Shown piece after piece: positions 1 through 8,582 of a stretch of DNA of 64,000 bases. The position numbers and the translations under genes were made by a program. This DNA is from Bacteroidota bacterium (GTDB lineage: Bacteria > Bacteroidota > Bacteroidia > Chitinophagales > Saprospiraceae). Positions within the stretch are counted from its first letter, which is position 1; each line of letters begins with the position of its first letter. The DNA is taken from contig JAKQHM010000038.1 in NCBI GenBank assembly GCA_029572935.1, forward strand, positions 38,823-102,822. The letters are read 5' to 3'. The notes beneath the pieces were generated by a model. That model ran no database searches and was not told the DNA's origin. It saw only the letters and a program-made list of their open reading frames with translations.

Positions 1-660
1 AATTGGTCAGCCAATCAGGTTCTAGGTGCACCTAATGTATATCCAAAGTACGGTGATTTACCTGGGGCTTGGGCATCTCAGTCACAGGATAATCAGCGTG
101 AGTTTCTGGAACTGCAATTTAATAATCCTGAAAAGATTAATGGAATCGTGATATTCCAAAATTACAATCCAGGAGCAATCGATAGTGTTTTAATTAAAAA
201 TCCAAACAATGGTAAATGGGAACTTGTGTTTTACAAAAAAGCAGAAATACAGGGAGAATATGCCATTGCACTGTCAATTAGTTTTCCCACAACCAGTTTT
301 CCTGTAAGTGAGGTAAGATTGGCAATCAACTCTCCTGCAGTGCCGGGTTTCAATGAAATTGATGCCATTGGCTTGTTGGATGCCACCGGGGTATCCACAG
401 ATGATCAATTTTTAGATTTCCAATTTAGTATTACGCCCAATCCTGTGGCAAATAATCTTTTGATGAAATGGGATGAGCCTTTGAATGCCATTTCAGAATG
501 TAGCATCATCGATGCGACAGGAAAATTATACTATAAGAAAGTATTGTATCCGGGGACTACATATAATTTAGTGCCTGTTGAAAATTATCCCCCAGGCCTC
601 TACTTTGCTTCTCTCAACGTTAAAGGGATCAGAATCGTACGAAAATTCTTAAAACAGTAG
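1..660 (+). CDS. T9SS-exported protein, 3' part only
   Basis: The reading frame is open from base 1, so the N-terminus lies upstream; 219 residues are visible. The first ~140 residues (motifs such as QVLGAPNVYPKYGD and FLELQF, then EIDAIGLLDA) look like the galactose-binding-like domain seen in many Bacteroidota surface proteins; this is recognition from memory. The last ~75 residues form a type A T9SS sorting domain: ITPNP start, alternating beta pattern, PPGLYFASL, and a basic end (RIVRKFLKQ). The protein is therefore expected to cross the outer membrane by the type IX system and be attached to the cell surface or released. An internal ATG at 148 is not the real start, because the domain continues upstream of it. 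Confidence 0.8.
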   Translation, partial: NWSANQVLGAPNVYPKYGDLPGAWASQSQDNQREFLELQFNNPEKINGIVIFQNYNPGAIDSVLIKNPNNGKWELVFYKKAEIQGEYAIALSISFPTTSFPVSEVRLAINSPAVPGFNEIDAIGLLDATGVSTDDQFLDFQFSITPNPVANNLLMKWDEPLNAISECSIIDATGKLYYKKVLYPGTTYNLVPVENYPPGLYFASLNVKGIRIVRKFLKQ

Positions 661-797
661 TTTGGTAAGTTGTAATTGACTTAATTTAATAAGGATAGAC
701 TATAATAAATATTAGAGTTTTAATTTTCACTTTTGGGAGCTTAAAAAGTGAAAAAACGGATGGTCTTCTGACTCTAGTCTTTGGGAGGGGCTGAATA

Positions 798-968
798 ATG
801 CATGAACGAAAAGAGATTAACGGATTTGAAATTTTTACATTCAAAGAATCAAAAATCTCTGATCACCGGATGAAGTTTAAATTATTAAACGGAAACATAA
901 GACAGACTACAAATTGGAAAGCCAATAATAAATCTCATTTTATCCGATCAGGATTTGAATCACTATAA
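798..968 (+). CDS. Possible 56-aa small protein (doubtful)
   Basis: ATG at 798, preceded by GGGAGGGG nine bases upstream, which is unusual here because most genes lack a Shine-Dalgarno sequence. It encodes a lysine- and asparagine-rich 56-residue peptide with no signal peptide, membrane segment or recognised motif. Its stop overlaps the T-run of the terminator that serves the opposite-strand gene. Codon use is AT-rich like the surrounding spacer rather than like the genes, which argues against it. Confidence 0.15.
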   Translation: MHERKEINGFEIFTFKESKISDHRMKFKLLNGNIRQTTNWKANNKSHFIRSGFESL

Positions 969-1000
969 AAAAAAACGGCAGGGAAAATATTTCCCCGCCG
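967..1000 (-). terminator. Intrinsic terminator of the DUF4397 gene
   Basis: A GC-rich hairpin at 976-1000 (CGGCaGGGAAA / TTTCCCcGCCG) is followed on the minus strand by nine T (967-975). It lies 66 bp beyond the stop of the DUF4397 gene. Confidence 0.85.
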
Positions 1001-1065
1001 CCTCACAACAAAACTGAATGAAAAAACTAAATCATAAGATAGGCTCCTATGATAACGGTTTAAGT

Positions 1066-1728
1066 CTATTTGTTAACGATGATCTGAGCGCCAAGGGCCT
1101 GGTCACCAGTACCCAAAAGGGTGCCTTTGGCATATACGGTGTAGATTTTTCCTGCTTCGAGCGTGATATCAGCCAAAGGCAGAGCTACCGTGGAAGTACC
1201 GGCAAGCCTTACATCCAACTTATAGGTTCCGGCATCAAGCGGTGTGAAGGCCGTTCCAGCTTTGAAAGCCACATTGGGGAACACGACAGCGCCACCCCTC
1301 ACGGCAATGTCCACTGCCGGAGCATCCGGTGACAAATGAATAAAGCGAACATGCGCTTTACCACTGGCCGGTGCAGTCAGATTATCCTCAAAAGCGAGCG
1401 GTTCGATCTTGGCCAGGGTATTTACCGCAAAAACGGAGTATGACTTATCTCCTGCCAGATCCACATCCGCATTGATCACACTGGTGTTCGTTCCGGCTGC
1501 ATTGACCTTGATGTTGGTGTTGCCTTCATCAGTTTTACGATAGGTAGTGTTCTGTAAAAAAGTTACCCCGCTGGCAACCTTTGTGTTGTTGATGAGCAGG
1601 TCCACGGCTGGGGCATCCGGTGAGGCATGCACGATCATGACTGAAGCCTGACGGGTTTCATCGTCGTCGTTGCAGGCTGAAAAAGCAAACAGGGAAATCG
1701 CGAGAAAGGAAAAAAGAAAGTTCTTCAT
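1066..1728 (-). CDS. DUF4397 lipoprotein
   Basis: This is a 220-residue protein with a lipoprotein signal: hydrophobic stretch after MKNFLF, then FAFSAC with the lipidated Cys near residue 19 followed by acidic NDDDE. Two copies of the DUF4397 signature are visible, VHASPDAPAVDLLIN (about residue 33) and IHLSPDAPAVDIAVRGG (about residue 130), so the fold is an internally repeated beta domain. The function of the family is unknown; members are cell-envelope proteins. The Asp-rich residues directly after the Cys would favour surface export in Bacteroidota (inference). The gene is monocistronic, with its own terminator downstream. Confidence 0.85.
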   Translation of the reverse strand: MKNFLFSFLAISLFAFSACNDDDETRQASVMIVHASPDAPAVDLLINNTKVASGVTFLQNTTYRKTDEGNTNIKVNAAGTNTSVINADVDLAGDKSYSVFAVNTLAKIEPLAFEDNLTAPASGKAHVRFIHLSPDAPAVDIAVRGGAVVFPNVAFKAGTAFTPLDAGTYKLDVRLAGTSTVALPLADITLEAGKIYTVYAKGTLLGTGDQALGAQIIVNK

Positions 1729-1978
1729 AACAAGAAGTTTAATAGGTTTAATAATGGACTAAAACGAGCTGGAATTGATTTTGTTTAATATTTATATCAT
1801 TTACTTAAACAAAAAGAATTTCAGATGATCCATCCATTTCTTCATCTTCCTATCAAATTAAATTTATTCAATTATATTATTTATTGATATATAATACATT
1901 AATAAATAAAATCCACCCCTTGCACCGAGCAACAAATTGTTTCCAGGAAAGCCGGAACTTATTTAATGATCCAAGGCT

Positions 1979-1986
1979 TACTTTTG
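1979..1986 (+). promoter_or_regulatory. Candidate -7 box for M16 peptidase gene
   Basis: TACTTTTG matches the Bacteroidota -7 consensus TAnnTTTG. If it is used, transcription would start near 1993 and the 2006-2023 inverted repeat would lie just downstream, as a roadblock operator. A weaker alternative box, AAGTTTTG, lies at 2037-2044. Confidence 0.4.
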
Positions 1987-2005
1987 CATGAATTTTAACT
2001 ATTTT

Positions 2006-2023
2006 CTACGAACAGTTTCGTAG
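2006..2023. promoter_or_regulatory. BlaI-like operator before the M16 peptidase gene
   Basis: This is a perfect 7-bp inverted repeat, CTACGAA-cagt-TTCGTAG, ending 51 bp before the ATG of the M16 peptidase. The core TACGAA-N4-TTCGTA is repeated 50 bp before the blaI-like gene at 53854-53869. Same core, spacer length and distance to the start codon suggest one repressor binds both. That the repressor is the BlaI-family protein in this window is inference. Confidence 0.6.
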
Positions 2024-2074
2024 ATTAAACGTTATTAAGTTTTGCACAACCATTTCAAAGAAAATCACAAACGT

Positions 2075-4924
2075 ATGATCAAAAGAATCTCCATCGCTTT
2101 CCTGGTCGCAGGTTCCCTGTGGACACAAGGATTCAGTCAGGGTCTCAATCCCAGGAAGCCCAAAGTCACCGAGGCACAAAGCTCCCGGCCCGTCACAGAA
2201 AATGAAACGAAACAGAACATGCAAAATTCAGCCACCCAAACCAAATCCACTTCTGGAACGGAAGTGAAAGCGGAAAAAATAACCACCGTTGAAGGAATAA
2301 CGGAATACAAACTTCCCAACGGCATGCACTTCCTGGTATTTCCGGACAATTCCAAACAAACCATCACCGTCAACATCACGTACAAGGTGGGTTCCCGCCA
2401 CGAAGGCTATGGAGAAACGGGTATGGCGCATCTCCTGGAGCACCTTGTATTCAAAGGCACACCCAGGCACCCGGACATTCCTTCCGAATTGTCCAGCCAC
2501 GGAGCCCGGCCCAATGGTACTACCTGGTACGACAGGACCAACTATTTCGAGACCTTTTCAGCTACCGAAGAAAACCTCCGCTGGGCACTTGACCTGGAGG
2601 CTGATCGCATGATCAACTCATTCATTGCCAAAAAAGACCTCGACAGTGAGATGTCCGTCGTGCGCAACGAATATGAATCCGGTGAAAACAGTCCTACCAG
2701 CGTTTTGATGAAGCGCGTATTATCCGCAGGTTATCTCTGGCACAACTACGGCAACACGACCATCGGAGCCCGTGCAGACATTGAAAACGTACCCATTGAC
2801 AGGCTGCAGGCCTTTTACCGCAAGTATTATCAACCAGACAATGCAGTCCTGGTCGTGGCAGGAAAAATAGACGAAAAAAAGGTGGTCGAACTGGTCACCG
2901 AGTATTTTGGAAACATTCCCCGCCCGGAACGTCAGTTAATCCCAACCTATACAGAAGAACCCATACAGGACGGCGAACGCTTTGTGACCCTCAGAAGAGT
3001 GGGTGATGCACAAGCCGTAGCCTGCATGTACCACATTCCTCCCGGTGCCCATCCGGATGCAGCCGCCATGGACATTCTTACCGACGTCCTCACCACAGAG
3101 CCTTCTGGTCGTCTGTATAAATCTCTGATCGAAACCAAAAAGGCTTCCAGCATATTTGGCTGGTGCGCTACTCTCGCAGAACCCGGCTTCGTGTACTTCA
3201 ATGCGCAGGTGCGCAAAGAAAGCAATCTGGACGAGGCCAAAAATACCCTTGTTCAAACCCTGGACGGCATCAACGCCAATCCGGTAACCAAAGAGGAAGT
3301 GGAAAGGGCCATCACCAAAAAACTGAAAGACTTTGACCTTTTATTCAACAACACGGAAGCCCTGGGCAGAAGACTCAGCGAGTACATCGGCATGGGCGAC
3401 TGGAGACTGACCTTTTTGTATCGCGATTACATCCGCAAGGTCACTGTGGAAGACGTGCAAAGAGTAGCTGCTACCTACCTGAAACCCAGCAACCGGACCC
3501 TGGGTGTGTTCATCCCGGAAGAAAAACCGGACCGCGCAGAAATGCCCAAGGCTCCGGATGTGGCTGCCTTGCTCAAAGGATACAAAGGCGATCCTCCCAA
3601 AGCTCAGGGAGAAGATTTCGACCCCTCCCCGATGAACATCGAAAAAAGAACCAAACGGGGACAGGAATCAAAATCCATCAAATGGGCATTGCTTCCAAAA
3701 TCCACCAAGGGCAACATGGTCCACGCCACCATGACCCTGTACATGGGCGACGAAAACAGCCTGAAAAACAAAGCCGTGATTGCCAATTACACCGCTGCCA
3801 TGCTGGATCGGGGTACCAAGACCATGACCCGCCAGCAAATCAAGGACGAACTGGATAAACTCAAAGCTCGCGTCGGGATCGGTGAAGGTCGCGGGCAGGT
3901 CAGCGTCTCAGTACAAACCTCACGTGACAATCTGTCCAAGGTGCTTACCCTGGTGGAAGACATTTTGAAAAATCCGTCTTTCAGCGAAAAGGAATTTGAG
4001 GAATTGAAAAATGAAGACCTTGCCAATCTGGAGGAACAAAAATCAGATCCCCAGTCCCTGGTCAGATTGGCTTACACCAGACACCTCAGCCCCTATCAGA
4101 AAGGGGATATCCGGTATACCATGACCCTCGATGAGGAAATCGAAGCAGTGAAAAACCTGAAGCTCGAGGATCTGAAAAAGTTTCACAGCGAGTTCTACGG
4201 CAGCACCAACGCTTCTGTAGCCATCGTGGGTGATTTTGACGAAGCTGCGATCAAAAATCAAATCGTCAGAGATTTTGGAAAATGGTCAGCCAAAAAGCCA
4301 TATACCCGTATTCCTTCCGTTTTCCACAACGTACCCAAAACCGATATCAACATCGAAACTCCCGACAAGGCAAATGCCATGTTCCTGGCTGGATGCAACA
4401 TCCAGGTACGCGATGACGATCCGGAATACCCGGCCATGGTGATGGGCAACTACATTCTGGGAGGTGGTTTCCTCAACAGCCGCCTTGCGACCCGCATTCG
4501 TCAGAAAGAAGGAATTTCTTATGGCGTGGGATCGCAGTTGAGCGCAGAATCACAGGACAAAGCAGGAAACTTTACGGTCTATGCGATTTATGCTCCTGAA
4601 AACCGCGACCGCCTCGAGCAGGCCTTCCGCGAAGAGATCGAACGCATGCTGAAAGAAGGATTCACCGAAAAAGAACTGGAAGATGCAAAATCTGGTATCC
4701 TCCAGTCGCGCAAAGTAAACCGTTCTCAGGACAACTCGCTGGCCTCTACGCTGAGCTACATGAACCAGATCGGCCGCACCATGAGTTTCACAGAAGACTT
4801 TGAAAAGAAACTCTCTGCCCTGACGGTGGATCAGGTAAATCAGGCCATGAAAAAACACATCAGCCTGGAAAAAATGAGCCTCGTCAAAGGAGGGGATTTT
4901 GCTAACAAGCTCAAAAAGCCTTAA
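2075..4924 (+). CDS. Exported M16 (pitrilysin/insulinase) zinc peptidase
   Basis: A 949-residue protein with a signal peptide (MIKRISIAFLVAGSLWTQGFSQ), expected in the periplasm or envelope. The N-terminal M16 domain carries the inverted zinc motif HLLEH at residues 119-123, and a downstream VRNEYE supplies the third-ligand Glu region. The N-terminal M16 pair is followed by a second pair (about residues 510-940) without HxxEH, the usual catalytic/non-catalytic two-half layout of a single-chain clamshell peptidase. The start is set at the ATG at 2075; the frame is open 33 bases upstream from a TTG, but the signal peptide fits only the ATG. The gene stands alone between a putative repressor site and a terminator. 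The substrate is unknown; the family degrades short unfolded peptides. Confidence 0.9.
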   Translation: MIKRISIAFLVAGSLWTQGFSQGLNPRKPKVTEAQSSRPVTENETKQNMQNSATQTKSTSGTEVKAEKITTVEGITEYKLPNGMHFLVFPDNSKQTITVNITYKVGSRHEGYGETGMAHLLEHLVFKGTPRHPDIPSELSSHGARPNGTTWYDRTNYFETFSATEENLRWALDLEADRMINSFIAKKDLDSEMSVVRNEYESGENSPTSVLMKRVLSAGYLWHNYGNTTIGARADIENVPIDRLQAFYRKYYQPDNAVLVVAGKIDEKKVVELVTEYFGNIPRPERQLIPTYTEEPIQDGERFVTLRRVGDAQAVACMYHIPPGAHPDAAAMDILTDVLTTEPSGRLYKSLIETKKASSIFGWCATLAEPGFVYFNAQVRKESNLDEAKNTLVQTLDGINANPVTKEEVERAITKKLKDFDLLFNNTEALGRRLSEYIGMGDWRLTFLYRDYIRKVTVEDVQRVAATYLKPSNRTLGVFIPEEKPDRAEMPKAPDVAALLKGYKGDPPKAQGEDFDPSPMNIEKRTKRGQESKSIKWALLPKSTKGNMVHATMTLYMGDENSLKNKAVIANYTAAMLDRGTKTMTRQQIKDELDKLKARVGIGEGRGQVSVSVQTSRDNLSKVLTLVEDILKNPSFSEKEFEELKNEDLANLEEQKSDPQSLVRLAYTRHLSPYQKGDIRYTMTLDEEIEAVKNLKLEDLKKFHSEFYGSTNASVAIVGDFDEAAIKNQIVRDFGKWSAKKPYTRIPSVFHNVPKTDINIETPDKANAMFLAGCNIQVRDDDPEYPAMVMGNYILGGGFLNSRLATRIRQKEGISYGVGSQLSAESQDKAGNFTVYAIYAPENRDRLEQAFREEIERMLKEGFTEKELEDAKSGILQSRKVNRSQDNSLASTLSYMNQIGRTMSFTEDFEKKLSALTVDQVNQAMKKHISLEKMSLVKGGDFANKLKKP

Positions 4925-4950
4925 TCAACAATAAAAACAACAATCCTTTA

Positions 4951-4990
4951 AAAACAGGCAGGTGGTGATTCCATCTGCCTGTTTTCATTT
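4951..4990 (+). terminator. Intrinsic terminator of the M16 gene
   Basis: The arms AAACAGGCAGGTGG and CCATCTGCCTGTTT pair around a short loop and end in a T-rich run (GTTTTCATTT). It starts 27 bp after the stop codon. Confidence 0.8.
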
Positions 4991-5194
4991 AAGAAATACG
5001 TAATCTTTTGTTTTGGATCCCACAACCACTAAGTTCAAGCCCTCACAAGGATAATGACCTGAAATAAAAACAACTCAACCTCTCAGGAACCATTCCATCA
5101 TACCCGATGAGCCACACCGTTAAATTTTTCACCCACCAATCGCCGGCCTTCCGATACGAAGACTATCTTTACCTGCTCAAATGATCCAGAAAAT

Positions 5195-6586
5195 ATGACA
5201 GACCCCATATCGCGCAGAAACGCACTCCGTCTTTTCGGACTGGGTGCCGGTGCAGCTGCCTTTCCGATTGAATCCCTGAAATCTGCCGTGGACCAGTGGA
5301 TCCTGGAAGATTCTTTCCTGCATCAAAGCAATCCACGCACCATCACGGCCATCACCCTGGGTGCCGGGGCCAGAGGCAATACCTACGGATCGTATGCTCT
5401 TCAATATCCCGATCAGATCAGGATCGTGGGAGTGGCAGAACCGATTCCCCTCAGAAATGAACGATATTCAAAAAAACACAACATCCCGGATGAAAACCGA
5501 TTTAAAACCTGGGAGCATGTTTTTGACAGACCCAAATTTGCCGATGCGATCATCATCACCACTCCGGATGACCTGCACTACGGACCTTGCATGAAAGCCC
5601 TCGATATGGGCTATGATGTTTTACTGGAAAAGCCCATCGCTCCGACCGAACAGGAATGCCGGAAAATCCTGGCAAAAGTGCAAAAGACGGGCAGGATCGT
5701 AGCTGTTTGTCATGTATTGCGTTACGCACCCTATTTCATCAAGCTCAAAAGCATGATCGACAGTGGCGCAGTGGGCAGCCTGGTGAGCGTCCAGCATCTG
5801 GAACCCATCGAACACATCCACATGTCCCATTCTTTTGTCCGGGGCAATTGGCACGATTCCAAAAAAACCACACCGATCATCCTGGCTAAATCCTGTCATG
5901 ACCTCGATATCCTGCGATGGCTGATCGGCCGCAATTCAGACAGCGTCGCCGCTTTTGGAGGATTGAAATGGTTCAGAAAAGAAAATGCACCTGCCGGAAG
6001 CACAGCCCGGTGTATGGATGGTTGTGCGATAGAAAGCGAGTGTCCTTACTCTGCACTCCGGATCTACCATCGCAAAAGGATCTGGACCTATGTGTTTGAC
6101 CTTCCGGAAGACAAAGAAAAACAGGGCGACGCCATTCTCGAATATTTGCGCACGACAAACTACGGACGCTGCGTATACCGCATGGAAAACGATCAGCCGG
6201 ACCATATTGCCTGCACCATCCTGTTTGAAGATGGGATCACTGCGGGATTCAACATGGAAGCCTTCACCTCCTACGGCGGACGGCGGACCCGTGTGATGGG
6301 CAGCATGGGGGACATTGTAGGGGATATGAACAAGTTCAGCTATACCGACTTTCGCACCGGCAAAACCACCGAATGGGATGTCCATGTCGATGAAACAGGG
6401 GTTTACAAAAATCAGGGACACGGCGGCGGCGACTTCCGTCTGATGCACGACTGGGTAGCTGCTGTGAGCAAACAGGATGCAGGCTTACTCAGCTCTACGA
6501 TCGAGGCCTCCATAGAAAGCCATATTATGGGATTTGCGGCAGAAAAAAGCAGGTTAAACCATCAGGTGGAAAAGATCCGATTATGA
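5195..6586 (+). CDS. Gfo/Idh/MocA-family oxidoreductase
   Basis: This 463-residue NAD(P)-dependent oxidoreductase-like protein starts with SRRNALRLFGLGAGAAA, which resembles a Tat signal or the pseudo-signal common in this family. The Rossmann part follows (ITAITLGAGARGNTYGSYA, then VGVAEP). The family EKP motif is at residues 145-147 (LLEKPIAP), and SCHDLDILRWL supplies the usual catalytic Asp/His region. An inserted Cys cluster (ARCMDGCAIESECPYSA) is typical of the subgroup that acts on sugars in envelope or glycan breakdown. The substrate cannot be told. The stop overlaps the start of the next gene (ATGA), so the two are probably translated together. Confidence 0.85.
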   Translation: MTDPISRRNALRLFGLGAGAAAFPIESLKSAVDQWILEDSFLHQSNPRTITAITLGAGARGNTYGSYALQYPDQIRIVGVAEPIPLRNERYSKKHNIPDENRFKTWEHVFDRPKFADAIIITTPDDLHYGPCMKALDMGYDVLLEKPIAPTEQECRKILAKVQKTGRIVAVCHVLRYAPYFIKLKSMIDSGAVGSLVSVQHLEPIEHIHMSHSFVRGNWHDSKKTTPIILAKSCHDLDILRWLIGRNSDSVAAFGGLKWFRKENAPAGSTARCMDGCAIESECPYSALRIYHRKRIWTYVFDLPEDKEKQGDAILEYLRTTNYGRCVYRMENDQPDHIACTILFEDGITAGFNMEAFTSYGGRRTRVMGSMGDIVGDMNKFSYTDFRTGKTTEWDVHVDETGVYKNQGHGGGDFRLMHDWVAAVSKQDAGLLSSTIEASIESHIMGFAAEKSRLNHQVEKIRL

Positions 6587-7605
6587 ATACCATGAAAATC
6601 ACCTTCCGCCAATTTTTACAACTAATCTTCATTCCCGCTCTGCTCATTTGTTTTCAGGGATGTTCAGAGAAACAGAAGGAGACCAATCCCTTACCTGCCG
6701 GTGAAGCGGACGTTTCCTTACTTTCTGAAATGATCCGAAAGGATCCTCAGAACGATTCTCTGTACTTCATAAGAGCAAAAAAATATCTGTCAGAAAACGT
6801 TTTGGATTCAGCCATCTCCGACATCAGACAAGCCATATCCCTGAATGGAAAAAATCCGGACTATTTTGCATTCTGGTCGGAAGCCAGCCTGCTCGCCAAT
6901 GATTCCAAAAACGCCCTCCACGCGCTGGATACAGCGCTGGGGATCATACCAGACAACCGCAAACTGCTGCAGGACAAAGTGAGGCTGCAGCTCATCCTCA
7001 GACAGTATATGGAGGGGATGGCGACTTTGGACCACCTCTTCCTTGTCGATCCGCAAAATGCTTATGGGTATTATCTGGCCGGACATATTTTTATCGAATC
7101 AGGTGATACGGGCCGGGCGGTCAACAGCTATCAGAAAGCCGTAGACCTGGATCCTGAACTTCGGGAGGCCTGGATCCAGCTGGGTGACGTACTCAGCTAT
7201 ATGAAAAATCCGATCTGCATCCGATACTACGATAATGCCTTGCGACTGGACAGCAACGATGTTGAAACAGGACACAATAAAGCATATGCCCTCCAGATGC
7301 TGGGCAGGATCGAAGAGGCCGTTGCCCAATACAAACAAAACATCCGGCGCGACAGTACCTATGAACTGAGTTATTACAATCTGGGGATCCTGTACAAGAA
7401 CAGAGACTCCTTTCCTCAGGCCATTGAGATGCTGAACACTTCCATACTTTTAAATCCCGAAGAAGCCTCTACCTGGTTTGCAAGAGGAGAATGTCATGCA
7501 CAGCTGAAAAATAAAACTGCGGCACAGGAAGATTTCAAAAAAGCCAGCGCGCTCAGACCGGAAGAGCTTCGGTATAAAAAAGCATGGGAGCAGATGAGCA
7601 AATAA
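6583..7605 (+). CDS. TPR-repeat lipoprotein
   Basis: A 340-residue lipoprotein: signal peptide with lipobox LICFQGC (Cys27). The rest is a run of about seven tetratricopeptide repeats from residue ~45 to the end, recognisable from helix pairs such as YYLAGHIFIESGDTGRAVNSYQ and SYYNLGILYKNRDSFPQAIE... (written here only in part). TPR lipoproteins act as protein-binding scaffolds at the envelope; no catalytic residues are seen. It is coupled by a 4-bp overlap to the upstream oxidoreductase, but no functional link is evident. No terminator is visible after it. Confidence 0.85.
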   Translation: MNTMKITFRQFLQLIFIPALLICFQGCSEKQKETNPLPAGEADVSLLSEMIRKDPQNDSLYFIRAKKYLSENVLDSAISDIRQAISLNGKNPDYFAFWSEASLLANDSKNALHALDTALGIIPDNRKLLQDKVRLQLILRQYMEGMATLDHLFLVDPQNAYGYYLAGHIFIESGDTGRAVNSYQKAVDLDPELREAWIQLGDVLSYMKNPICIRYYDNALRLDSNDVETGHNKAYALQMLGRIEEAVAQYKQNIRRDSTYELSYYNLGILYKNRDSFPQAIEMLNTSILLNPEEASTWFARGECHAQLKNKTAAQEDFKKASALRPEELRYKKAWEQMSK

Positions 7606-7850
7606 ATTGCCTTCCTACTGACTCAAAAGACAATATCATTCAGGAATTTCTTTCTTAAAACTAAGCCCATTCATCAGATTCAAATGGAGATAATTTTTTA
7701 ATTCTTGGATCACTTTCACACCTGTCCAAATTAATTTATATTTTAAAAATGCAGAATTAATTTACAATAGGTTACCTATTAAAATATAGCGATTTTGGAA
7801 TTGATCCCCTACCTTTAATGTCAATTCCTCAGAATCAGAAATACATGTAT

Positions 7851-7883
7851 GTTACTTTCTTTTGTCCGTCAAAAGAAAGTAAC
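7851..7883. repeat. Perfect 13-bp inverted repeat
   Basis: GTTACTTTCTTTT (7851-7863) and AAAAGAAAGTAAC (7871-7883) pair perfectly around the 7-nt loop GTCCGTC. It marks the left edge of the hairpin-rich element. I recall similar sequence recurring in intergenic regions of other bacteria, but could not check this. Confidence 0.8.
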
Positions 7884-7942
7884 CAAAGAAAACTCGCGGC
7901 TAGACCCCTCGCTCACTCAACATCAGCTTTGTCGCTATGTGA

Positions 7943-8188
7943 CTGAACGGTCACGCCACAAGCGTGAAAAGAGTGCCACAAAGGCACTCTTTAGAGAAGG
8001 AACCAATCACTCCTGTGATTGGCATGGAAGTGGCTGCCCGTAGAACCCTTCATTTGTTTGGCCACCTCCATGCGCTATCGCCGTGTCCCATACGAAGTTT
8101 GGGACGCTCCTTCACGCCTTTGGCGTGACAAGTCGCTTCTCGTGCTGTCGCACTCGACCTCGTCAGTTGACGAGGTTCGCTCAGTCGT
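7943..8188. repeat. Hairpin-rich intergenic repeat, copy A
   Basis: Consecutive stem-loops are: TCACGC/GCGTGA (7951-7967); AAAGAGTGCC/GGCACTCTTT (7968-7992, 10 bp); CCAATCAC/GTGATTGG (8003-8022); a long arm CATGGAAGTGGC/GCCACCTCCATG (8023-8072, one mismatch); TCACGCC/GGCGTGA (8112-8128); and ACCTCGTCA/TGACGAGGT (8157-8176, 2-nt loop). The order of conserved blocks is shared with copy B at 8298-8504. Copy A carries an extra ~60 bp in its second half. Confidence 0.75.
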
Positions 8189-8297
8189 CCCGAGCTGCGG
8201 AGTCTTAGGCCGCATTTAAAATACATGAAAACCGGCTTTCATAATTGGACTGTATTCACAATCATGGAGCAATTTAAAGAGCCTTTTCGTCCAGCGG

Positions 8298-8504
8298 CTG
8301 ACCGAGCGGTCACACCTATGGTGTGAATGGAGTGCCACAAAGGCACTCCATAGCGAAGGGAAGCAATGACTCGTGTGATTGGCTTGGAGAAGAGCTACCA
8401 AAAGACCCTTTCTACTGTTTGGCCACCTCCATGCCCTTTCGGGCTCCTTCGCTTCTCATGCTGTCGCACTCGACCTCGTCAAATGACGAGGTTCGCTCTG
8501 TCGT
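8298..8504. repeat. Hairpin-rich intergenic repeat, copy B
   Basis: Stem-loops matching copy A are: TCACACC/GGTGTGA (8310-8326), ATGGAGTGCC/GGCACTCCAT (8327-8351, 10 bp) and ACCTCGTCA/TGACGAGGT (8473-8492). Identical blocks shared with A include TGTTTGGCCACCTCCATGC and GCTGTCGCACTCGACCTCG. Where the arms differ from A, both sides change together, so the pairing is kept. Confidence 0.75.
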
Positions 8505-8582
8505 GCGCGACAAAAAGTGGGAACGTCTAATTTTAAAAAATTATTTTGGACAGTTGTGGATCAGTTTATTCTTTTATCCGGA

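Larger units (their letters stand above)
661..1065. other. Gap with weak hairpin, possible tiny ORF and a terminator
   Basis: This AT-rich gap holds an 11-bp inverted repeat (724-734 with 744-754, 9-nt loop) just after the T9SS gene, which could end its transcript although no U-run follows. It also holds the minus-strand terminator listed separately. A 56-codon ORF at 798-968 (MHERKEINGF...) is possible, but it runs into the terminator and resembles nothing I know. Confidence 0.4.
1729..2074. other. Divergent intergenic region
   Basis: AT-rich spacer between the DUF4397 gene (minus) and the M16 peptidase gene (plus). It holds a TAnnTTTG box at 1979-1986 and the inverted repeat at 2006-2023, listed separately. 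I see no gene in it. Confidence 0.6.
7606..8582. other. Gene-free 1-kb spacer with hairpin-rich repeats
   Basis: The first ~240 bp is AT-rich and includes a 15-base palindrome (AATAGGTtACCTATT, 7766-7780). From 7851 to 8510 the DNA becomes GC-richer and is packed with hairpins in two related copies, listed separately. Several short reading frames cross it but they read through the stems and show no codon bias, so I do not call them genes. Confidence 0.7.
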
